This document shows, one piece after another, positions 57,214 to 64,000 of a stretch of 64,000 nt of DNA. Where the stretch lies: the NCBI RefSeq assembly GCF_009733595.1, contig NZ_WOFH01000016.1, forward strand, positions 122,914 through 186,913, in the 5' to 3' direction. Under the pieces are notes generated by a model. That model was not told the DNA's origin. It did no database searches and was given only the letters and a program-made list of their open reading frames with translations. Position numbers and translations under genes: made by a program. The stretch comes from Actinomadura litoris. GTDB lineage: Bacteria > Actinomycetota > Actinomycetes > Streptosporangiales > Streptosporangiaceae. Every line of letters starts with the position of its first letter. Position 1 is the stretch's first letter.

Positions 57214-58263
57214 ATGGACGCCCGCACGACGTGGCCCGCACTGCTGAACGCCCTCCTCGACGGCGACTCGCTGACCAGCGAGGAGACCGCCTGGGCCATG
57301 AACCAGATCATGGCCGGCGAGGCCACGGACGTGCAGATCGCGGGCTTCGCGGTCGCGATGCGGGCCAAGGGCGAGACGGTCGCCGAGGTGTCCGGCCTCG
57401 CCGACGGCATGATGGACAACGCCACCCCGATCACGGTGGCGGGCCGCTTCGCCGACCTGGTCGGCACGGGCGGCGACCGGGCCCACACCGTCAACATCTC
57501 CACGATGGCGGCCGTGGTGGGCGCCGCGGCCGGGGTGAAGGTCGTCAAGCACGGCAACCGGGCCGCCTCGTCCTCGTGCGGCGCCGCCGACCTGCTGGAG
57601 CACCTCGGCGTCGCGATCGACCTGCCGCCGGAGGCGACCGCGCGCGTCGCCGAGGAGACCGGCATCACGTTCTGCTTCGCGCCGATGTTCCACCCGGCGC
57701 TGCGCCACGCCTCCAAGGCGCGCGGCCAGCTGGGCACGCCGACGGTGTTCAACTTCCTCGGCCCGCTGACGAACCCGGCGCGGCCGCCCGCGCAGGCGGT
57801 GGGGGTGTTCCATCCCCGGATGGCGGGGGTCGTCGCGGGCGTGTTCGCCTCGCGGGGCTGCTCGTCGCTGGTGTTCCGGGGCGACGACGGGCTCGACGAG
57901 CTGACGACGACCGGCACGTCCACGGTGTGGGTGGTCCGCGACGGCGCGGCGGTGGAGACGACGTTCGACCCGTCCGACCTCGGGATCGCGCCCGCCAAGC
58001 CGGAGGACCTGCGCGGCGCCGACGCCGCGTTCAACGGCCGGGTGGCGCGCGAGGTGTTCGCGGGGGCGCCCGGCGCCGTCCGCGACATGGTGCTGCTGAA
58101 CGCCGCCGCGCTGATCACCGCGTTCGAGGGCGCGCCGGCCGCCGCCGACCTCACCGCGACGCTGGGCGCCGGCTACGAGCGGGCGGCGGCGGCGATCGAC
58201 TCCGGCGCCGCGAGCGCCCTGCTGGACCGCTGGATCGAGGTCTCGCGGGGCCTGCGCGCCTGA
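57214..58263 (+). CDS. trpD: Anthranilate phosphoribosyltransferase
   Basis: 349 aa, family length. Joins anthranilate and PRPP in tryptophan synthesis. TSEETAWAMNQIMAGEATDVQIAGFAVAMRAKGET starts the helical domain; the PRPP site reads LVGTGGDRAHTVNISTMAAVV; KHGNRAASSSCGAADLLEHLG, FCFAPMFHPALRH and TVFNFLGPLTNPARPPAQAVGV complete the active site. ATG start. It is unlinked to other trp genes, as in mycobacteria where trpD also sits beside ctaE-qcr. No attenuator was seen in the 100 nt upstream. Confidence 0.96.
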   Translation: MDARTTWPALLNALLDGDSLTSEETAWAMNQIMAGEATDVQIAGFAVAMRAKGETVAEVSGLADGMMDNATPITVAGRFADLVGTGGDRAHTVNISTMAAVVGAAAGVKVVKHGNRAASSSCGAADLLEHLGVAIDLPPEATARVAEETGITFCFAPMFHPALRHASKARGQLGTPTVFNFLGPLTNPARPPAQAVGVFHPRMAGVVAGVFASRGCSSLVFRGDDGLDELTTTGTSTVWVVRDGAAVETTFDPSDLGIAPAKPEDLRGADAAFNGRVAREVFAGAPGAVRDMVLLNAAALITAFEGAPAAADLTATLGAGYERAAAAIDSGAASALLDRWIEVSRGLRA

Positions 58264-58273
58264 CCCCCTCCGC

Positions 58274-58338
58274 GCCCGCACACGGAGCCCGCACACGGAG
58301 CCCGCACACGGCGCCCTCACACGACGCCCTCACACCGG
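58274..58338. repeat. Five degenerate tandem copies of a 13-bp unit
   Basis: GCCCGCACACGGA, the same again, GCCCGCACACGGC, GCCCTCACACGAC and GCCCTCACACCGG follow each other between the trpD stop and the stop codon of the convergent permease gene, overlapping the latter. Confidence 0.85.
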
Positions 58339-59139
58339 CGAGCGGGCGCCGGAGGAGAGCCGCTGCGCGATCCAGATCGGGATCACCGACAGCACGATCA
58401 TGGCGGCGGCCAGCACGTTGACGACCGGCGCCTGGTTCGGCCGGAACAGGTTGCCGAAGATCCAGATCGGCAGCGTCTGCGCGCCGGGCCCGGCGGTGAA
58501 CGTGGTCACGATGATCTCGTCGAAGGACAGCGCGAACGACAGCAGCCCCCCGGCGAGCATCGCCGAGCGCAGCGCCGGGAACGTCACGTACCGGAGCGTC
58601 TGGAAGGTGTCGGCGCCGAGGTCGGCGGACGCCTCCTCCAGGCTGGTCCCGGTGCGGCGCAGCCGGGCGAGGACGTTGTTGTAGATCGTGACGACGCAGA
58701 ACGTGGCGTGCCCGGCGATCACGGTGAACAGACCGAGCCCGACGCCGAGCGGCTTCAGCACGACCTGGAAGGCGTTGCTGAGCGCGATGCCGGTGACGAT
58801 GCCGGGCAGCGCGATCGGCAGCACGACGGCCAGCGACACGGCCTCGCGGCCGAAGAAGCGGTGCCGGGCCACCGCGAACGCGGCGGCCGTGCCGAGCACG
58901 AGCGCGATCGCCGTCGCGCCGAGCCCGGCCTTGACGCTGGTGAGCACGGCGCGCCGGGCGCCCGCGTCGTCCATCGCGTGCGCCCACCAGCGCCCGGTGA
59001 ACGACGTCGGCGGCCACCCGAACGCCCGGTCGGCGTTGACGGAGTTGACCAGCACGACCAGCAGCGGGACGTAGATCACCGCCAGGCCGAGGACCAGCAC
59101 GGCGCGCAGCGCGGCGCGGGCCGCGGGCGAGAGGGTCAT
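58330..59139 (-). CDS. ABC transporter permease (PotC-like)
   Basis: 269 aa, six predicted helices. Binding-protein-dependent permease of the spermidine/putrescine class. The EAA-type loop reads LEEASADLGADTFQTLRYVTFPALRSAMLAG; FTGRWWAHAMDD near the N-terminus and FDEIIVTTFTAG before the last helices are PotC features. Its ATG overlaps the stop of the upstream permease by one base. Last gene of a four-gene import operon. Confidence 0.92.
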   Translation of the reverse strand: MTLSPAARAALRAVLVLGLAVIYVPLLVVLVNSVNADRAFGWPPTSFTGRWWAHAMDDAGARRAVLTSVKAGLGATAIALVLGTAAAFAVARHRFFGREAVSLAVVLPIALPGIVTGIALSNAFQVVLKPLGVGLGLFTVIAGHATFCVVTIYNNVLARLRRTGTSLEEASADLGADTFQTLRYVTFPALRSAMLAGGLLSFALSFDEIIVTTFTAGPGAQTLPIWIFGNLFRPNQAPVVNVLAAAMIVLSVIPIWIAQRLSSGARSPV

Positions 59140-60056
59140 CACAGCTCCCTGAGCGCGCCGGTGCGGCGGGCGGCGGCGAGGTAGGCCAGCATCACCACGA
59201 CGGGGATCGTGGCGACGGCGGCGGCGAACGGCAGGTTGTTGGCGGCGCCGACGTTGTCGTAGACGACGTTGCCGAGCAGCTGCGTCCGGCCGCCGACGAT
59301 CTTCACGGTGATGTAGTCGCCGAGCGAGAGCGAGAACGTGAAGACCGACCCGGCGACCAGCGAGGGGAAGACCATCGGCAGCACGACGGCGCGGAGCGTG
59401 CGCAGCGGCCGCGCGCCGAGGTCGCCGGAGGCGTCCAGCAGCGAGTCGGGCAGCCGCTCCAGGCCCGTGTAGACGGGCAGGATCATGTACGGCAGCCACA
59501 GGTAGGCGAGCACGAGGACGGTCGCGGTCAGGCCGTAGCCCGGCCCCGACAGCCCGAACGGGCCGAGCACCTCGTCGGCGAGGCCGCCGTGCGCCAGCAT
59601 GACCCGCCACGCGTACGCCTTGACGAGGTAGGGCGCCCACAGCGGCGCGAGCACCGCGACGACCAGGTACGGCCGCCGGCGGGGCCTCACGACCTTGGCC
59701 ATGGCGAACGCCATCGGCAGGCCGATCGCCATGTCGATCAACGTGACGGCGGCGGCGACGCCCACGCTGCGCAGCGCGATCGTCCGGTAGACGGGCTCGT
59801 CCCAGAGCGTCTGGAAGTTGGCGAGCGTGTACTGGTGGACCACCTCGCCGGTGAAGGTGTCGGTCGTCCAGAACGCGGTCAGGAAGATCGCGGCGAGGGC
59901 GCCGAGGTAGCCGGGCACCAGCCAGGCGAGCGGGGCGCTCAGCAGCAGCGTCAGGCGCAGCCGGGGGCGGCGGTGCAGGACGGCCGCCGCCCGGCGCCGG
60001 GGACCCGGCGCCGGGCGGGCGGCGGCGACGGCGGTCAGCCCTTGATCGTCGTCCAC
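59139..60056 (-). CDS. ABC transporter permease (PotB-like)
   Basis: 305 aa. A basic cytoplasmic N-terminus (1-35) precedes six helices; FTLANFQTLW-type segment (YTLANFQTLWDEPVY), the EAA loop LLDASGDLGARPLRTLRAVVLPMVFPSLVAGS and SLGDYITVKIVGG are PotB-like. The GTG start at 60056 lies inside the end of the binding-protein gene (22-nt overlap), which suggests coupling; CTG/other later starts are less likely. Forms a heterodimeric channel with the downstream permease. Confidence 0.9.
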   Translation of the reverse strand: MDDDQGLTAVAAARPAPGPRRRAAAVLHRRPRLRLTLLLSAPLAWLVPGYLGALAAIFLTAFWTTDTFTGEVVHQYTLANFQTLWDEPVYRTIALRSVGVAAAVTLIDMAIGLPMAFAMAKVVRPRRRPYLVVAVLAPLWAPYLVKAYAWRVMLAHGGLADEVLGPFGLSGPGYGLTATVLVLAYLWLPYMILPVYTGLERLPDSLLDASGDLGARPLRTLRAVVLPMVFPSLVAGSVFTFSLSLGDYITVKIVGGRTQLLGNVVYDNVGAANNLPFAAAVATIPVVVMLAYLAAARRTGALREL

Positions 60057-61243
60057 GCCTGGGTCCACTTGGAGTAGTCCACGCACTTGACGTCCTTGCG
60101 GCCGTCGAGGCACTGCGCGATCGGCGTCGTCCAGAAGCGCACCTTGGAGAAGTAGGTCTCGTCGGTGGCGTGGAAGGTGTCGCAGAACTTCCTGTCGGCG
60201 GTCAGCCCGCACGCCCTGGCGTTGGCGGGCGCCTCACCGAACCACTCGGCTACCTGGGCGTTCGCCTTCGGGGAGACGATCCAGTCCATCCACTTGTAGG
60301 CGCAGTTCGGGTTCTTGGCCTTGGCGCCGACCATCCAGGTGTCCGACCAGCCGGTCGAGCCCTCCTTCGGCAGCGCCACCTCCACCGGCGCCTTCTCGGC
60401 CTTGGCGAGGTTGGCGATGACCTGCCAGGTCGTCCCGAGCACCGAGTCGCCGCTCTTGAACGCCTGGACCTCCTTGGTGTAGTCCGACCAGTACTCGCCG
60501 ATCAGGCCGCGCTGCGTCTTCAGCAGCGCGACGGCCGCGTCGAACTGCTTCTGGTCGAGCGCGTAGGGGTTCTTGATCCCGAGTTCGGGGCGCGAGGACA
60601 TCAGGTACAGCGCCGCGTCCGCGATGTAGATCGGCGAGTCGTAGCCGGTGACCTTGCCCTTGTAGGGCGAGTTCGCGTCGAACACCGCGCCCCAGGACGT
60701 CGGCGCGGGCCTGACCTTGTCCGACCGCCACATCAGCAGGTTCGCGCCGCGCCCGTGCGGGATGCCGTAGGCGACGCCGTTCACCGAGTTCCACGGCTTG
60801 AGCTTCAGGCCGGGGAACACGTCGGCGTAGTTCGGCACCAGCGCGGTGTTGACGGGCGCGACCGTGCCGGAGGCGATGAGCCGCAGCGAGGCGTCGCCGG
60901 ACGCGGACACGGCGTCGTACTCCCCCGTCCGCATCAGCGTGACCATCTCGTCGGACGTCCCGGCGATCTTGGTGTTGACCTTGCAGCCGGTCTGCTTCTC
61001 GAACGGGTGGACCCAGTCGACCTTCTTGTCGTTGGAGCCGTCCTCGGCGTACCCGGCCCAGGCGACCAGGTTGACCCGGCCCTCGCCCGCGCCGAGCGAC
61101 TGCCGCGCCGCGATCTTCGGGACGGTGAACCCGCCCTGCCCGGCACCGGTCGCCTTGCCTGCCGAATCGCCGTCGCCGCAGGCGCCGGTCAGTCCGATCG
61201 CCAGCGCTGCCGTGGCGGCGAGCGCCACGCGCGTGGACCACAT
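60035..61243 (-). CDS. Polyamine-type ABC substrate-binding lipoprotein
   Basis: 402 aa. Lipobox LTGAC puts the lipidated Cys at residue 22, so it is anchored to the outer face of the membrane. Family 1/PotD-like fold: VNLVAWAGYAEDGSNDKKVDWVHPFEKQTGCKVNTK, YDAVSASGDASLRLIASG, VNGVAYGIPHGRGANLLMWRSDKV and KEGSTGWSDTWMVGAKAKNPNCAYKWMDWI. Polyamine (putrescine/spermidine) or a related amine is likely but not certain. ATG start. Second gene after the ATPase. Confidence 0.9.
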   Translation of the reverse strand: MWSTRVALAATAALAIGLTGACGDGDSAGKATGAGQGGFTVPKIAARQSLGAGEGRVNLVAWAGYAEDGSNDKKVDWVHPFEKQTGCKVNTKIAGTSDEMVTLMRTGEYDAVSASGDASLRLIASGTVAPVNTALVPNYADVFPGLKLKPWNSVNGVAYGIPHGRGANLLMWRSDKVRPAPTSWGAVFDANSPYKGKVTGYDSPIYIADAALYLMSSRPELGIKNPYALDQKQFDAAVALLKTQRGLIGEYWSDYTKEVQAFKSGDSVLGTTWQVIANLAKAEKAPVEVALPKEGSTGWSDTWMVGAKAKNPNCAYKWMDWIVSPKANAQVAEWFGEAPANARACGLTADRKFCDTFHATDETYFSKVRFWTTPIAQCLDGRKDVKCVDYSKWTQAWTTIKG

Positions 61244-61288
61244 GGGGAACTCCTTATTTCGGGGGTGATGAAGGAGGTGTCGTGCGGT

Positions 61289-62332
61289 TCAGGAGGCGGG
61301 CGCCGCCTCGGCCGCGTCGCCCCGGCCGGCGTCCGCCACCCGGAACTCGTGCGCGGAGTGCCACCGGACCCGGACGCGGTCGCCCGGCCGGTGCGGCATG
61401 TCGTCCGAGGCCGCGAGGTTCTGCCGGAGCGCCACGACCCGCTCGCCCGATTCCAGGTCGACGTGGACCCGGGTGAGCGCGCCCGCGTAGACGAGGTCGG
61501 CGACCGTGCCGAGCGCGTGCCGGTCCCCCTGGCCCGGCCCGCGCTCCGTGCCGACCCCGTCGAGCCCGTCGACCTGGAGCTTCTCCGGACGGACGCGGAC
61601 GTCCCCGACGCGGTTGGAGGTGCCGACGAAGCCCGCCACGAACGCGGTCGCCGGACGCTCGTACAGCTGCGCCGGGGTGCCGACCTGCTCGATCCGGCCG
61701 CGGTCCATCACCGCGACCCGGTCGCTGAGCGTCAGCGCCTCCTCCTGGTCGTGGGTGACGAACACGAACGTGATCCCGGCGCGGCGCTGGATGGCCTTCA
61801 ACTCGGCCTGCATCTCCTCGCGCAGCCGGAGGTCGAGCGCGCCGAGCGGCTCGTCCAACAGCAGGACGCGGGGCTCGTTGACCAGCGCGCGGGCCAGCGC
61901 GACCCGCTGCCGCTGGCCGCCCGACAGCTCCGCCGGGCGCCGCGCCTCCATGCCCTCCAGCCGGACGCCGCGCAGCGCCTCCCGGGCCCGCGCGCGGCGC
62001 TCCGCGCGCGGCACCCGCCGCACCTTCAGCCCGTACTCGACGTTGCGGAGCACGTCCAGGTGCGGGAACAGCGCGTAGTCCTGGAAGACGGTGTTGACGT
62101 CGCGCTCGAACGGCGGGAGGGAGGTGACGTCACGCCCGGCCAGTTCGACCGTTCCAGCCGTGGGACGCTCGAACCCCGCGATCAGCCGGAGCACGGTCGT
62201 CTTGCCCGACCCCGACGGGCCGAGCATCGAGAAGAACTCGCCGTCCCCGATGTCGAGGTCGACGCCGGCGACCGCCTCGACCGCGCCGAAGCCCTTGCGG
62301 AGGTCGCGGATCCGCACCGCTGAAACCGACAT
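61289..62332 (-). CDS. ABC transporter ATP-binding protein (PotA-like)
   Basis: 347 aa. Walker A GPSGSGKTT, Q-loop VFQDYALFPHLDV, signature LSGGQRQRVALARAL, Walker B LLLDEPLGALDLRLREE and switch His VTHDQEEAL. A C-terminal TOBE-like regulatory domain (about 240-347) fits the PotA/UgpC class. It powers the downstream importer. The promoter TTGAAC (62369-62364), 17 bp, TATGTT (62346-62341) ends 8 nt before the ATG, so the mRNA is nearly leaderless. Confidence 0.94.
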   Translation of the reverse strand: MSVSAVRIRDLRKGFGAVEAVAGVDLDIGDGEFFSMLGPSGSGKTTVLRLIAGFERPTAGTVELAGRDVTSLPPFERDVNTVFQDYALFPHLDVLRNVEYGLKVRRVPRAERRARAREALRGVRLEGMEARRPAELSGGQRQRVALARALVNEPRVLLLDEPLGALDLRLREEMQAELKAIQRRAGITFVFVTHDQEEALTLSDRVAVMDRGRIEQVGTPAQLYERPATAFVAGFVGTSNRVGDVRVRPEKLQVDGLDGVGTERGPGQGDRHALGTVADLVYAGALTRVHVDLESGERVVALRQNLAASDDMPHRPGDRVRVRWHSAHEFRVADAGRGDAAEAAPAS

Positions 62333-62340
62333 GGGATGAA

Positions 62341-62388
62341 AACATATGGATTCATAAGTTTCAGTTCAAGTGATGATCCGGTATCACT
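62341..62388. promoter_or_regulatory. Overlapping divergent promoters with operator-like dyad (ABC operon / GntR gene)
   Basis: Leftward: TTGAAC (62369-62364), 17-bp spacer, TATGTT (62346-62341). Rightward: TTTCAG (62359-62364), 17-bp spacer, TATCAC (62382-62387). The dyad AGTGAT-8-ATCACT (62369-62388) covers the rightward -10 and touches the leftward -35, so a bound GntR regulator could silence both. A second weaker dyad ATGGATTCAT is nearby. The region is markedly AT-rich for this genome. Confidence 0.7.
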
Positions 62389-62415
62389 GAGTCGACGCCG
62401 GCGGGAGGGGGCCCG

Positions 62416-63132
62416 ATGGACAGCGCGCGTCCGGCCGTGTTCGCCCCGGTCGACAACACCGCGCGGGTGCACGCGGTGGTCCGCCGCCTCGGCGACGCGA
62501 TCGCGCTCGGGCTGCTCGCCGACGGGGAGCAGCTGCCCAGCGAGACCGACCTCGCCGGGTATCTCGGCGTGTCGACGGTCACCCTACGCGAGGCGCTGAT
62601 GGCCTTGCGTCAGCAGGGCCTCATCGAGACCCGGCGGGGACGCGGCGGCGGGAGCTTCGTCCGCACCCCGGCCCGCCCGTTCGACCTGGACGGGCGGCTG
62701 CGCCCGCTCGCCGCCGAGGAGCTGCGCGACCTCGGCGACCACTACGCGGCGATCGCGGGCGCCGCCGCGCGGCTGGCGGCGCTGCGCTCGCTGCCCGGCG
62801 ACGTCGACCGGCTGCGGCGCTCGCTCGCCGAGATGGCCGAGGCCGACCCGGGCCCTCACCTGTGCCGCCTGGACGGGCGGTTCCACCTGGAGGTGGCCGC
62901 CGCGTCGCAGTCCGTCCGGCTCACCCGGGAGGAGATCCGGCTCCAGGCCGACATCGGGCCGCTGATCCTCGCCGCGCACGGGCGTCCCGAGGCCGGCGAC
63001 CGGGTCCGCGCCGAGCACGCGGCGCTCGTCGAGGCGATCGCCCGGGGCGAGGAGGGGCGGGCCCGCGATGTCGCTGAAAGTCACGTCGCGAATGCGGTAG
63101 AACATCTGATTGAACGACGGCTCGCCCTCTGA
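62416..63132 (+). CDS. GntR-family regulator with FCD domain (FadR type)
   Basis: 238 aa. Winged-helix domain at about 15-85: RLGDAIALGLLADGEQLPSETDLAGYLGVSTVTLREALMALRQQGLIETRRGRGGGSFV. The C-terminal FCD ligand domain (about 95-230) carries the metal/ligand His and Asp pattern DGRFHLEVAAAS and EHAALVEAIARGEEGRARDVAESHVANAVEHL. FadR-type regulators sense small carboxylates or amines. Divergent from the polyamine-type operon with an 83-bp shared control region, so it is its likely regulator. The next gene follows after 14 nt. Confidence 0.92.
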   Translation: MDSARPAVFAPVDNTARVHAVVRRLGDAIALGLLADGEQLPSETDLAGYLGVSTVTLREALMALRQQGLIETRRGRGGGSFVRTPARPFDLDGRLRPLAAEELRDLGDHYAAIAGAAARLAALRSLPGDVDRLRRSLAEMAEADPGPHLCRLDGRFHLEVAAASQSVRLTREEIRLQADIGPLILAAHGRPEAGDRVRAEHAALVEAIARGEEGRARDVAESHVANAVEHLIERRLAL

Positions 63133-63146
63133 CCCCGAGGTGATCC

Positions 63147-63878
63147 ATGCGCTCCGAGCTCCCGGTGGCCCGCCCGGCCGCCGGTGCGGCCGCCGGTGCC
63201 GCCGTCGGCGCCGCCGCCGCGCGCGTCCACGCGACCCTCGACGCGGTGTTCGCGACCGTGGCGGAGGTGCGCGACGCCTCGTCCCGGCGGCTCGCCGAGG
63301 TCGCCGCCGCCGGGCGCGCGCCCGTCCGCGCCGACCTCGCCCCGCTGCGCCCGCTGCTGCTCCCCCGCCTCGGCCCGCTGGTCTGCGGGCTGGGCTTCAT
63401 CGCCGCCCCCGGCCTGCTCGCCGACGCCGCCTGGTACCTGGAGTGGTGGCAGACCGGGCCGGCGGGCGCGCCGTCCCAGCTCCTGCCCGACCTCGACCCC
63501 GAGAGCAGCGCCCTGTACGACTACACCGCCTGGGATTGGTTCACCGGCCCGCGCGGCGGCGCCGAGCGGACCGTCTGCGGCCCCTACGTCGACTACCTGT
63601 GCAGCGACGAGTACGTCCTCACGCTGTCGGCGCCGGTCCACGTCGAGGGGGTGTTCGCCGGGGTCGCCGCCGCCGACGTGTTCGCCCGCACCTTCGAGAA
63701 CGAGATCGTCCCGGCGCTCCGCGAGATCCCCGCGCCCGCGTTCGTCGTCAACGCGCCGGGCCGCGTGATGGCCTCCAACACGGCGGCCTGGCCGCCCGGC
63801 GCCGTCTACCGGGGCGGGCGGGGCTTCGACGCCCGCCCCTGCGGAAGCACAGTGTCGCTGCTGGTGGGCGCCCGCTAG
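63147..63878 (+). CDS. Cache-domain (PDC-like) ligand-binding protein
   Basis: 243 aa, soluble, no signal peptide. An Ala-rich N-terminus includes a helix (ARVHATLDAVFATVAEVRDASSRRLAEV). The rest resembles a PDC/Cache sensor: LVCGLGFIAAPGLLADAAWYLEWWQ, YDYTAWDWFTGPR with the ligand-contacting W/Y residues, and GPYVDYLCSDEYVLTLSAPVHVEGVFAGVAAADVF. Unlike most Cache domains it is not part of a membrane receptor. It is 14 nt downstream of the GntR gene with GAGGTGATCC before its ATG, so it may hold the amine ligand for the same system (inference). Confidence 0.8.
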   Translation: MRSELPVARPAAGAAAGAAVGAAAARVHATLDAVFATVAEVRDASSRRLAEVAAAGRAPVRADLAPLRPLLLPRLGPLVCGLGFIAAPGLLADAAWYLEWWQTGPAGAPSQLLPDLDPESSALYDYTAWDWFTGPRGGAERTVCGPYVDYLCSDEYVLTLSAPVHVEGVFAGVAAADVFARTFENEIVPALREIPAPAFVVNAPGRVMASNTAAWPPGAVYRGGRGFDARPCGSTVSLLVGAR

Positions 63879-63940
63879 ATCGTTGATGGGGGTTTGCTGA
63901 ACCGGTCGCAGGCATGGTGAAGGGCGCCCATGATCAGTGT

Positions 63941-64000
63941 GTGAAGACAAACCTGGACGCCCTTCTGACCGCACTCTATGTCCATCTGGACGACCACGTC
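63941..64000 (+). CDS. IS982-like transposase, first 20 codons (runs off right edge)
   Basis: A GTG-started frame whose product begins MKTNLDALLTALYVHLDD, which matches my memory of the conserved N-terminus of IS982-family transposases in actinomycetes. The upstream 63 nt (63878-63940) should contain the left inverted repeat of the element, but its boundary cannot be set without the other end. Integrity of the element is unknown. Confidence 0.7.
   Translation, partial: MKTNLDALLTALYVHLDDHV

Noticed and set aside
58151..59017. Arg-rich minus-strand frame over the trpD 3' end and permease gene
   Set aside because: A shadow of the permease frame with no domain; typical of GC-rich DNA with few stop codons.
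1..64000. tRNA, rRNA, CRISPR and replication origin
   Set aside because: Intergenic regions were scanned by eye and no cloverleaf, rRNA, spacer array or DnaA-box cluster was recognised.

Overview
The window is a high-GC actinomycete chromosome segment, densely coded on both strands with many GTG starts. The gene content points to a sporulating, Streptomyces/Actinomadura-like member of the Actinobacteria: BldD with an intact c-di-GMP motif, a SAV_6107-type HEPN protein, an Rv2175c-type regulator, DUF5954, an actinobacterial QcrCAB-CtaE respiratory cluster, and TANNNT boxes placed about 7 nt before start codons as expected for leaderless mRNAs. Genus cannot be fixed from sequence alone. From memory, the order metF - polyprenyl synthase - kinase - Rv2175c - DAHP synthase - acyltransferase - SRPBCC - fadD - pimB-like - trpD - ctaE - qcrC - qcrA - qcrB follows the Mycobacterium tuberculosis Rv2172c-Rv2196 block, so most of the window is conserved core.

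Layout. 1-2.1 kb: pyrB (partial) and pyrR behind a PyrR-binding hairpin, divergent from bldD. 2.4-6.3 kb: an SOS-boxed HEPN gene, an L,D-transpeptidase lipoprotein, a YbaK-type deacylase, an ArsC-like protein and a WXG100-like pair. 6.4-19.4 kb: GNAT, metF, a prenyl synthase, a Ser/Thr kinase, a 52-aa acidic protein, thiE, an Rv2175c-like regulator, a ferredoxin-reductase-like flavoprotein, a TPP riboswitch with thiO-thiS-thiG, a DMT transporter, a four-PASTA kinase and endonuclease IV. 19.4-20.0 kb has no convincing gene. 20.0-24.5 kb: a LytS/LytTR-type two-component pair joined to a small membrane protein and an SSS symporter. 24.7-28.9 kb: a molybdopterin oxidoreductase, an aromatic-codon leader peptide with attenuator ahead of DAHP synthase, a second leaderless upstream ORF ahead of an EamA transporter that carries nine perfect 15-bp repeats, and a DUF5954 gene.

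29-41.5 kb: thiI, pfkA, a second two-component pair, an acyltransferase, a two-TM protein, an EEP-family phosphodiesterase, ROK glucokinase, an SRPBCC protein, a phosphoesterase, cutC and a long-chain acyl-CoA ligase. 41.5-50.8 kb: accessory envelope and redox genes, including a NuoF-like/ferredoxin fusion coupled to a heme-type membrane protein, DUF4142 and DUF1996 secreted proteins, a degenerate M23-like protein, a PBP2-type transpeptidase and an unknown 272-aa protein. 50.9-58.3 kb: a PimB-like glycosyltransferase, qcrB/qcrA/qcrC/ctaE, a pseudo-receiver protein and trpD. 58.3-63.9 kb: a polyamine-type ABC operon divergent from a FadR-type regulator and a cache-domain protein. The right edge holds the start of an IS982-like transposase.

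Regulatory themes. Pyrimidine and thiamine genes appear to be controlled by RNA elements that overlap ribosome binding sites, and aromatic amino acid synthesis by leader-peptide attenuation. The HEPN gene has a LexA box directly on its promoter. The least described parts are the EamA transporter with its uORF and repeat tract, and the redox/envelope cluster at 42-48 kb.
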